Shown: piece by piece, positions 1 to 6,000 of the stretch
How positions within the stretch are numbered: position 1 is the stretch's first letter
Layout: every line of letters starts with the position of its first letter
DNA from: CAYRVX01 sp964642165
GTDB taxonomy: Bacteria; Planctomycetota; Phycisphaerae; SM23-33
Assembly: GCA_964642165.1 (NCBI GenBank)
Contig: CAZXOC010000227.1
Location: 1 to 12,253, forward strand
DNA: 12,253 bases
Reading direction: 5' to 3'
Made by a program: the position numbers and the translations under genes
The notes under the pieces: model-generated
Told to the model about the DNA's origin: nothing
The model's database searches: none
The model's input: only the letters and a program-made list of their open reading frames with translations

Positions 1-262
1 GCCGACTTGTCCGGCGTAGCCTTGGCGAAGCCGGAAGCGGCGGCCGCGAAGGCGGGTCCGGGGTGTAGCAGTAGGTCATGCCGTTGGCGTCGTTGGCGCT
101 CCAGTCGCCGCAGTTCGTGACGATCTTCCGGCTCCGCCGGTGCAGGGCCGGGCGCGCGCTGCCGGGGCGCGTCGGCGAGGGCGGTGCGTCGTGCGAACGC
201 CGGCGCCCGGCCACGGAGGCGCTTGGCCTGGCGGCCGCGCGGGTGAAGTCCCCGTGGCTCAT
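1..262 (-). CDS. possible partial gene of unknown function, running off the left edge
   Basis: Reading leftward from an ATG at 262-260, the frame stays open to the window edge (about 87 residues), so the 3' end is missing. A GGGAAG sequence at 269-274 lies 6 bases before the ATG and could be its ribosome binding site. The first 45 residues are rich in Arg, Ala, Pro and Ser and look disordered. Residues 46-70 look protein-like and include NCGDWSANDANGMTYCY with two cysteines. In codons 127 to 53 every third base is G or C, although about 27 A/T bases fall in positions one and two, which is the pattern expected of a real gene in a GC-rich genome. I do not recognise the family. The last codons run into the hairpin repeat at 10-35, so this may instead be a decayed remnant. 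The overlapping plus-strand frame at 78-326 shares the same third-position bias but has no clear ribosome binding site and a less natural composition. Confidence 0.3.
   Translation of the reverse strand, partial: MSHGDFTRAAARPSASVAGRRRSHDAPPSPTRPGSARPALHRRSRKIVTNCGDWSANDANGMTYCYTPDPPSRPPLPASPRLRRTSR
10..35. repeat. imperfect palindromic dispersed-repeat hairpin
   Basis: TCCGGC (10-15) pairs with GCCGGA (30-35). Inside, after a three-base internal loop on each side, GCC (19-21) pairs with GGC (24-26) around TT. The sequence ACTTGTCCGGCGTAGCCTTG followed by GCGAAGCCGGAAG resembles short palindromic repeats I recall scattered in many copies in planctomycete and other environmental genomes. That resemblance is from memory and only one copy is visible here. 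Confidence 0.4.
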
Positions 263-375
263 GGTTGTCTTCCCGTGCCGGCGATGCGCCGCGGCGTCGG
301 GGCATCGCGGCTACCTGTCATCGTAGCGGGGCCGAGGCGATTCGGCAAGGCCGCGCGCGCGGATGCGCGGGCGTT

Positions 376-397
376 CAGTCGCCCCCGTTCGGGGGCT
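376..397. repeat. 22-bp direct repeat copy A, self-complementary hairpin
   Basis: CAGTC followed by GCCCCCGTTCGGGGGC and T. The hairpin is six base pairs, GCCCCC with GGGGGC, around a GTTC loop. An identical 22-bp copy lies at 450-471, 74 bp further on, and a degenerate third copy (GCCCGTTCAGGAGCT) lies at 522-536. There is no following T tract, so this is more like a REP-type element than a terminator. Confidence 0.7.
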
Positions 398-422
398 CGG
401 AGGATGGGGCGGCGGGACCGTT

Positions 423-442
423 CCCCGGGCTGGCGCCCGGGG
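423..442. repeat. perfect 8-bp hairpin between the two direct-repeat copies
   Basis: CCCCGGGC (423-430) pairs perfectly with GCCCGGGG (435-442) around a TGGC loop. It lies between the two identical hairpin copies, so the module reads hairpin A, a different hairpin, hairpin A again. The alternating arrangement resembles REP/BIME-like intergenic elements. Confidence 0.6.
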
Positions 443-449
443 CTACCGA

Positions 450-471
450 CAGTCGCCCCCGTTCGGGGGCT
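450..471. repeat. 22-bp direct repeat copy B, self-complementary hairpin
   Basis: Identical over 22 bases to the copy at 376-397, including the GCCCCC-GTTC-GGGGGC stem-loop. Confidence 0.7.
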
Positions 472-652
472 GGCGGAGGCCGAGCGGGCGGCGCCGCGCG
501 GTGCGCGTGGCGCTGCCTCGCGCCCGTTCAGGAGCTTGGGGACGGCGCGAGGGGGGGCGGAGCCCGGCCGGGGCGGGAAACGGGATAAACCTCTTATCAG
601 CAAAGGTGTTACGAGCGTTCTTGTGGGCGAGGCGGGCGGCGGGGAAGCTGAT

Positions 653-681
653 TGTCCAAAATGGGGCTGAATGTCCAAAAT
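653..681. repeat. direct repeat of TGTCCAAAAT, possible operator
   Basis: Perfect 10-bp copies lie at 653-662 and 672-681, 19 bp apart start to start. Related sequences follow: TGGACAGTTTTGACA near 752-766 and TGTCGAAAAGTGTCG at 842-856. This clustering in AT-richer DNA upstream of a metal transporter could be a regulator-binding array. No regulator gene is visible to support it. Confidence 0.4.
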
Positions 682-731
682 CTGTACAACGTTAACAGCT
701 TTTCCAGTAAGGAGTTACGTGCATTTCGGGC

Positions 732-749
732 CCTGGGGAGGGCCCCAGG
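732..749. other. perfect 7-bp hairpin
   Basis: CCTGGGG (732-738) pairs with CCCCAGG (743-749) around AGGG. It sits inside the repeat tract, between the second and third copies of the 23-bp repeat. There is no T tract, so it is not a classical terminator. Confidence 0.45.
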
Positions 750-943
750 ATTGGACAGTTTTGACACAATCAATAAAGACTTACGGCCGTTTCGCGGGGG
801 GCGGTGCACGGCGGCAGGCCCCGCGAGGATTTCGCCGGAAGTGTCGAAAAGTGTCGCGCTCCGGCGCGCTCGCGGGCCGGCCGGGCCCGACCGGCGGGCG
901 GGTTGTCGCGGGCGCGGCTCTGGGCGGGGGGCCCTCCGGGCGG

Positions 944-949
944 TACAAT
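944..949 (+). promoter_or_regulatory. candidate -10 element for the zupT-like gene
   Basis: TACAAT matches the -10 consensus TATAAT at five of six positions and stands out in very GC-rich sequence. It would give a leader of about 70 bases before the ATG at 1028. I see no good -35 hexamer at 16-18 bp spacing, so the promoter would need activator help or an atypical -35. Confidence 0.35.
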
Positions 950-1027
950 CCATCCGGCGGAAGCGATTGCTGTCAGCGCGCCGCACGCCCCGGGCGGGGG
1001 TCACGGCAGCCGGGAGACGCTGATCAC

Positions 1028-1930
1028 ATGGGTGACGTCTGGCTCGCACTGGGACTGACGGTGTTCGCCGGGATGGCGACCGGCATCGGCAGCGCCATCG
1101 CGTTCTTCGCCAAGCGGACGAACTACCGGTTCCTGTCGGTGGCGACGGGCTTATCGGCCGGGGTGATGCTCTACGTGTCGTTCGTGGAGATCTTCTTCAA
1201 GGGCGTCGACGCGCTGGCGGAGGCGTACGGCGGGTACTGGAGCCACTGGATCAACGCGGCGTCGTTCTTCGGCGGGGTCGCCCTGATCGGCCTGATCGAC
1301 AACCTGATCCCGTCGGCGGAGAACCCTCACGAGACGCACACGGAGCAGGAGACCGCGCCGCTCCACGACGCCTCGGCGCCGCTGCCGGACTTCGCGGCCG
1401 TCGCCGCCGATTCCGCCGGCGCCGCCCCGGGCGCGCACGACCATCGCATCCGGCAGAAGAAGCTCCTGCGCATGGGGCTGTTCACTGCGCTGGCCATCGC
1501 CATCCACAACTTCCCCGAGGGGCTGGCCACCTTCCTGGCGGCGCTCGACGACCCGAGCGTCGGCCTGGCCATCGCCGTCGCCATCGCGCTGCACAACATC
1601 CCCGAGGGCATCAGCGTGTCCGTGCCGATCTTCTACGCCACCGGCAGCCGCAAGAAGGCGTTCGTCTACTCGCTGCTCAGCGGCGTGTCCGAGCCCGTGG
1701 GCGCGGGCCTGGCGTACCTCGCGCTGCGGCTCTTCCTGGGCGGCGAGTCGGGCGTCGTGCCGCCGCAGGTGATGGGCCTGCTCTTCGGCGGCGTGGCGGG
1801 CATCATGGTCTACATCAGCCTCGACGAGCTGCTGCCGACCAGCCGGGCCTACGGCAAGGGCCACGACAGCCTCCTCGGGCTGGTGGCCGGCATGGGCGTC
1901 ATGGCCCTGAGCCTGCTGCTGATGAAGTGA
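1028..1930 (+). CDS. zupT: ZIP-family divalent metal transporter (ZupT/GufA-like)
   Basis: A 300-residue inner-membrane transporter of the ZIP family, which brings divalent cations (zinc, also iron, manganese and others) into the cytoplasm. The two signature membrane helices are clear: HNFPEG at residues 160-165 and HNIPEG at 189-194, whose His and Glu residues form the metal site in this family. An N-terminal helix (about 4-28), a second (about 36-57), a third (about 76-94), and C-terminal helices around 215-237, 246-266 and 281-299 complete the usual eight-helix plan. Residues 96-147 form a long cytoplasmic loop with His at 101, 104, 113, 137 and 139, which makes the protein longer than E. 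coli ZupT (257 residues). I chose ATG 1028 because family similarity begins there and GGGAGA at 1012-1017 is a fitting ribosome binding site. Metal specificity cannot be read from sequence. There is no direct link to the nickel-dependent hyp genes beyond being in the same window. Confidence 0.92.
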   Translation: MGDVWLALGLTVFAGMATGIGSAIAFFAKRTNYRFLSVATGLSAGVMLYVSFVEIFFKGVDALAEAYGGYWSHWINAASFFGGVALIGLIDNLIPSAENPHETHTEQETAPLHDASAPLPDFAAVAADSAGAAPGAHDHRIRQKKLLRMGLFTALAIAIHNFPEGLATFLAALDDPSVGLAIAVAIALHNIPEGISVSVPIFYATGSRKKAFVYSLLSGVSEPVGAGLAYLALRLFLGGESGVVPPQVMGLLFGGVAGIMVYISLDELLPTSRAYGKGHDSLLGLVAGMGVMALSLLLMK

Positions 1931-1931
1931 G

Positions 1932-1953
1932 GCCGCGCCGGGGGACCCGCGGC
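1932..1953 (+). terminator. GC-rich hairpin just after the zupT-like gene, possible terminator
   Basis: GCCGCG (1932-1937) pairs with CGCGGC (1948-1953), starting two bases after the stop codon. There is no T-run, so termination would not be classical. Confidence 0.3.
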
Positions 1954-2111
1954 GGCACTGGGTCGCCGGGCGAGAGCCGTCCGCGCCCGTGAGCTTCCGC
2001 GAGGGGTCTCCCTGCTCCGCGAGCCCGTTCGCCCGTGCCGGTAGGCAGTTCCACGTTACTCTGTCCTGGGCTTCGCTGAGAAGTCCAAGCCTTTCCGCGC
2101 CGCTCGTAGGG

Positions 2112-2117
2112 TATACT
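2112..2117 (+). promoter_or_regulatory. candidate -10 element for the PEP-CTERM gene
   Basis: TATACT is a five-of-six match to the -10 consensus, in the 281-bp gap between the transporter and the PEP-CTERM gene. It is part of a direct repeat, GTATA at 2111-2115 and again at 2121-2125, exactly 10 bp apart, so a second overlapping -10 (TATATG, 2122-2127) or a regulator site is possible. A matching -35 is weak. The predicted leader is about 90 bases. The rest of 1931-2211 holds no convincing gene. Confidence 0.4.
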
Positions 2118-2197
2118 GTTGTATATGTGCTGACGACGAGGACGTTGCCCCTCGCCGTGAGGTCCTGGAGGCAAGGGAGGCATCCCCAGACAGGATC

Positions 2198-2203
2198 AAG
2201 GAG
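2198..2203 (+). promoter_or_regulatory. ribosome binding site that fixes a GTG start
   Basis: AAGGAG lies 8 bases before the GTG at 2212. It supports GTG rather than a downstream ATG as the start of the PEP-CTERM gene. Confidence 0.7.
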
Positions 2204-2211
2204 TTGTTGAG

Positions 2212-2934
2212 GTGTTCAGGACGGTCGCTCTCATCGGGATGGTGCTGCTGCTGGCCGGCTCGTCCGCCCGGGCGGATCTGGTCATCACGAAGTCGGCGAC
2301 GGCGCCGGGCGGACCTGACGTGCTGCTGGCGTTCGATACCGAGGCCGACGGGAGCCAGAACTACTTCACGATCGCCCGCGGCGGCGGAAGCTCGGGCGTG
2401 GGGGGAGGCGAGTCCGCCTACGGCCAGACGTTCCGGTTCGACCAGCCCATCCTGCTGGACAAGATCACGCTCAAGGTGAGGATCAAGCCGGGCCAGGACG
2501 TCAGCGGCAAGTCCCTGCTGCTCTGGTTCGGACGAGGGTTCACCGGACAGACGAGCTCGGGCATGTCCAGCCTGCTCATCGACGAAGAAGCCGCGCTGCC
2601 CGCCGGGATGGGCACCGCGGGCGACGTCTGGTACCTGACGGCTGACATCGAGGACCAGCAACTTGAGGCCGGCTTGACGTACGCCTTCCTGCCGCGTTTC
2701 GGGACGGGCGGCGGCGGCAGCGTCCACCCGGAGATGGAGGTCGGCTTCCTGGGCACGTACGCCTACGACGGCGGGGCGGCCTTCACCTTCGACGGCACGG
2801 GGTACAGCACGATCCTGAACAACGAGATGGCGTTTGTCCTGCACGGCTCGGCCGTTCCGGAGCCGGGCACTCTCGGGCTGACGGCGTTCGCGGCAGCGGC
2901 GTCGGTCGGGCTCCGCAGGAGAAGGACGCCGTAG
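2212..2934 (+). CDS. exported PEP-CTERM domain protein of unknown function
   Basis: A 240-residue secreted protein starting at GTG. Residues 1-21 are a signal peptide (MFRTVALIGMVLLLAGSSARA, cleavage probably after ARA). The C-terminus is a standard PEP-CTERM sorting tail: VPEPG at 215-219, a hydrophobic helix (about 220-234) and a terminal RRRR cluster (235-238). In bacteria with the exosortase/PEP-CTERM system this tail is cut on export, and the substrates usually go to the surface or into exopolysaccharide material. The body (22-210) is rich in Gly, Asp and aromatic residues, with alternating hydrophobic stretches that suggest a beta-sandwich fold, for example around FRFDQPILLDKITLKVRI (75-92). 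I do not recognise its family. It has its own promoter and ribosome binding site and faces the large propeller gene convergently. No exosortase is in the window. Confidence 0.85.
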   Translation: MFRTVALIGMVLLLAGSSARADLVITKSATAPGGPDVLLAFDTEADGSQNYFTIARGGGSSGVGGGESAYGQTFRFDQPILLDKITLKVRIKPGQDVSGKSLLLWFGRGFTGQTSSGMSSLLIDEEAALPAGMGTAGDVWYLTADIEDQQLEAGLTYAFLPRFGTGGGGSVHPEMEVGFLGTYAYDGGAAFTFDGTGYSTILNNEMAFVLHGSAVPEPGTLGLTAFAAAASVGLRRRRTP

Positions 2935-2952
2935 GCAGCAGGCTCGGCGCCT

Positions 2953-2980
2953 GGCCGCAGCAGATCATGTTCTGCGGGCC
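2953..2980. terminator. hairpin between the convergent genes, possible two-way terminator
   Basis: GGCCGCAG (2953-2960) pairs with CTGC (2972-2975) and GGCC (2977-2980), with one bulged G. It lies in the 92-bp gap between two converging genes, where a shared terminator is expected. There is no T-run on either side, so support is mainly positional. Confidence 0.25.
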
Positions 2981-3026
2981 CATGCGGGAGCCGATGGGCA
3001 GGGGGCGGCCGCCGGCAACGGTGGTC

Positions 3027-6000
3027 TCACGGGCGGGTGGTCTTCAGGGGGCTGAACTCGGCGATCGCGCTGTCCACGCAGAAGCCGACGTGCGTGACGG
3101 ACTTCAGCGGCCGGAGCAGCTTGGCCTTTACCGTCACGCCCCCGGCCGTGAACACCACGTCCCCGCGCCGGAGGTCGACCTGCACGGACAGCGCGACGGG
3201 CTTGCCGAGATCGGCCTTGATGTCTACTGCCTTGGTCTTCGGCTTGCCAAGCAGGCGTCCCTGAACGATGTAGGCCTTCTGCGGCTGGTAGCGAATCCCG
3301 CACTTGACGAGCTTGTCCTCGGCCGCACCGTCCCCGAAGGCGAGGAAGCCGTTGATCTGGTAGCCCTGCTGCTTGCCCGGGACGATCATCGTCGCCGCGA
3401 AGGCGGCCTTGTCCGTGATGGGCACCTGGAGTCTCGTCAGCGCCAGTGCGACCTGCTTCGCGCCTCGGGCGTACAGCCGGTAGCCGAGCTTCGATTGCAC
3501 GATCCGGCCGCCCGCCACCTTGCTGAAGTCGGCGGACTTGTCGACCTCCGGAGGCTTGAGGTAGGCGGGCTCCTTCGGCTCCTTCGAGACGACGTGCAGG
3601 GGCTCGCCCTCGTCGATCCGGGCGAGGGCCGCCGGGCCGTCGGCGGACAGGCACAGCACCGAGCCGTCGAGCGTGCAAAGGACGACCCGCCCGCCGGCCG
3701 CCACCATGCCGTCGAAGACGGGCGGGCTGGGCAGCCGGTATCGCGCGATCGGCGATCCGTCCGCCTTCGAGGCGATCCACAAGCGCCCGCCGTGCTTCCC
3801 GGCCAGCGCCTCGGCCTGACGCTGGAGGCGCTTGCGCACGTCGTCGTCGTCCGGCAGCCGGAACGCGCGGCGCTCGTCGATGGTGTCCTCGTGGCCGGCG
3901 ACGATGAGCGCATCGCTCGCCGCGACCAGGGCGCGGACCTGCATGGCGGGCTGGTCGACGCGCCACCGATACCGGGCGGCTGTCAGGTCCTCGACCGGGA
4001 ACGCGCGGCGCAGCTTCCAGTCGGAGGAGTTGGCGTTCCTCCGGCCCAGGCGCCGGTTCATCTTCGTGTTGGCCGAGCGGACGTGGCGGATGGCCTCCGG
4101 CGTTGCGAGGCGGTCTGCGGCGAAGAGGTGATACTCCAGGACGGACGCATTGACGTAGTACTCGGGCTTGCGGCCGTAGCCGTAGACGCCCTTGTCGTCG
4201 AAGACGAGGATCCGCCCGGCGGGCACGACGCGTGCGGCCTGGTACCACCCGCCGTAGCCACCGGTGACGCGGCGCCCGAAGGTCCAGTAGGAGCGGTGGA
4301 ACCAGGAGTCGTCGAGGAAGCCGATCTGGCAGAACAGGTGGGAGCCCTCGGCGGGCTGCTCCTCGACGCGCTGAACGGGGATCTCCAGGCGCTTGCCCTT
4401 CAGGTCCACCTTCTGCGAGCGCATGTAGAGGTGGGTGCCGTCGCACGACAGCACGTCGGACAGGGCCACCGGCATGTTCAGGCCCCGGACGTGGGTCTGC
4501 ATGTTCTTGCCCGTCTCGGGGTCGTGCTCGTCCCAGACGACCTCGCCGAGCATCCGCCCCGTGACGGGATCCAGGCGCAGCAGGCGGATGCCGCCGTCCA
4601 GAAAGATGGATCGCCCGGCCGTGCAGTACAGGACGCCGTCGTGCACCAGGACGCTGCCGTGGACGGGCCAGGCGGACTCGACCTGCTCGAAGGCGACGAT
4701 CCGGCGGTCCATGCCGGCGGCGCGGAACCGCCAGGCAAGCTGCCCGTCGGCGGCGCGAAGGGCGTAGACGTACCCGTCCGCCGAGCCGAACAGCACGAGC
4801 CCGCGGTGGATCGTCGGCGGGGAGTCCACCCGCCCCCCGGCCGTGTAGCTCCACAGCCGCCGCCCCGCGGCGGCGTCCAGGGCGTGAACGGTGTGGGTGT
4901 CGATGGAGGCGAGGAAGACCTTCCCGCCGGCGAGGACCGGGGCGCTGAGGCGCCCGCCCAGCTTCGCGGACCACGCCTGCTTCAGATCGCGAGGCACGGG
5001 GCTCGCGGTGGCCCCGCTGCGGGCGGCGTCGTGACGGTAGGTGGGCCAGTCCCCCGCCCGCACCGGCGCGTCCGGCTTCGTTCCGTAGGCCGGGCCACGC
5101 TCCAGTCGGGCCGCGCCGGCCAGCTCGGCCGCGCCCGGACGGGGCACCGGGCCCGGCGCCAGGGCGTTGAAGCCGTTGAGCTTGGCCTCCAGGTAGCACC
5201 CGCACGAGTGCATGGGGGCGTAGACCATGCCGTTGCACGGCAGCACGCCGTAGATGCACCCGCCGCGGACCCAGTGATGCGTCTCCCAGTGCTCCGTCGT
5301 CGGATCGATGAACTCGATACCCGTGCGCGACGTCAGCAGGTAGCGGTCCGTGGCCTTGCTGGGATGGCAGCGGTGGTGGAACCAGTAGATCTTGACGTCC
5401 GGCGGGAACTCCTTCCTGACGCGGCCGGTCTTCAGGTCGCGCCCGGTGAACACGCCGGAGTGCTGCCCGCTGGCGATCGCGCCGGACCAGACCAGGTCCC
5501 CGATCACGAACAGGTCCTTCAAGGACTGGTGCCCCGACGGGTGCTTCCTGGCCTGCCACAGCTCCTTGCCGTCGGCCGCGGCGAGGGCCGTCATTCGCCC
5601 GTCGTTGCCGGCGAACAGGACGACGCCCTTCTGGATCAGCGTTCGCGGCCCCGTGCCGGTGTGGACGGGCATGCTGGCCTTGATCGGGTCGCTGGCCCAC
5701 ATCGTCGAGCCGTCGCGGCGGCTCAGGCAGAGGACTTTCTCGCCGTCGTAGCAGATGACGCGGTCGGCATCCGCGGCGAGGGAGCAGGGCGCGACGGGCG
5801 TCTCGATTCTCCACAGCCGGCGCCCGGAGGCGGCGTCATAGGCCGCGATGCGTCGCTTCTCGCCCCCCCAAGCCCATTCGCGGTTGGCGCGGCGGGTGTT
5901 GTCCCAGACGTAGCTGGCGCGACGGCGCCAGTCCGGCAGCTTGGACGCCTCCAGCCCCACCAGCGCCAGCAGCATGCCGTCGGAGAGGAGGATCTCGCGG

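Larger units (their letters stand above)
598..793. repeat. three degenerate copies of a 23-bp repeat with a TTACG core
   Basis: Copies lie at 598-620 (CAGCAAAGGTGTTACGAGCG...), 705-727 (CAGTAAGGAGTTACGTGCAT...) and 771-793 (CAATAAAGACTTACGGCCGT...). Copies two and three match at 17 of 23 positions without a gap; copy one aligns with small gaps. All share CARYAARGR, then TTACG, then a TTC ending. Spacings are 107 and 66 bp. The family is not one I can name. It may be a decayed repeat array or regulatory sites. Confidence 0.45.
263..1027. other. 765-bp gene-free region with repeats, hairpins and the zupT upstream sequence
   Basis: I find no convincing gene here. Several frames are open, but their products are low-complexity Arg/Ala/Gly/Pro sequences that overlap on both strands, as chance frames do in very GC-rich DNA. 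Positions 370-540 carry GC-rich hairpins and a direct repeat. Positions 580-860 are AT-richer and hold several short repeat families. GATAA (584-588) and TTATC (594-598) form a small inverted repeat. A TTGACA hexamer at 761-766 has no matching -10 at normal spacing. The frame of zupT is open back to 671, with AAGGAG (709-714) four bases before a GTG at 719. An extended start is therefore formally possible, but the extra 103-119 residues do not look like ZIP-family sequence. Confidence 0.6.

Noticed and set aside
370..540. Hairpin cluster as a CRISPR array
   Set aside because: Only two exact copies, each self-complementary, with no regular unique spacers and no cas genes.
761..789. TTGACA at 761-766 as the -35 of a zupT promoter
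   Set aside because: At 16-18 bp spacing the sequence is CGGCCG-like, with no -10 resemblance, and the start codon is about 240 bp away.
671..1027. N-terminal extension of the zupT frame back to 671 or 719
   Set aside because: The frame is open, and AAGGAG precedes a GTG at 719, but the extra residues are Arg/Gly-rich and cross repeats and a likely -10 element. Family similarity begins at 1028.
263..1027. A tRNA or riboswitch in the gene-free region
   Set aside because: I looked for cloverleaf pairing with a TTC-type loop and for a recognisable riboswitch core and found none. The hairpins present are short and isolated.
1989..2210. Small 73-codon plus-strand frame between zupT and the PEP-CTERM gene
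   Set aside because: It spans the likely promoter of the next gene and has no protein-like features.
2965..5814. A 949-codon minus-strand frame overlapping the propeller gene
   Set aside because: Low-complexity Arg/Gly/Pro/Ala product in a shifted frame of a clear gene.
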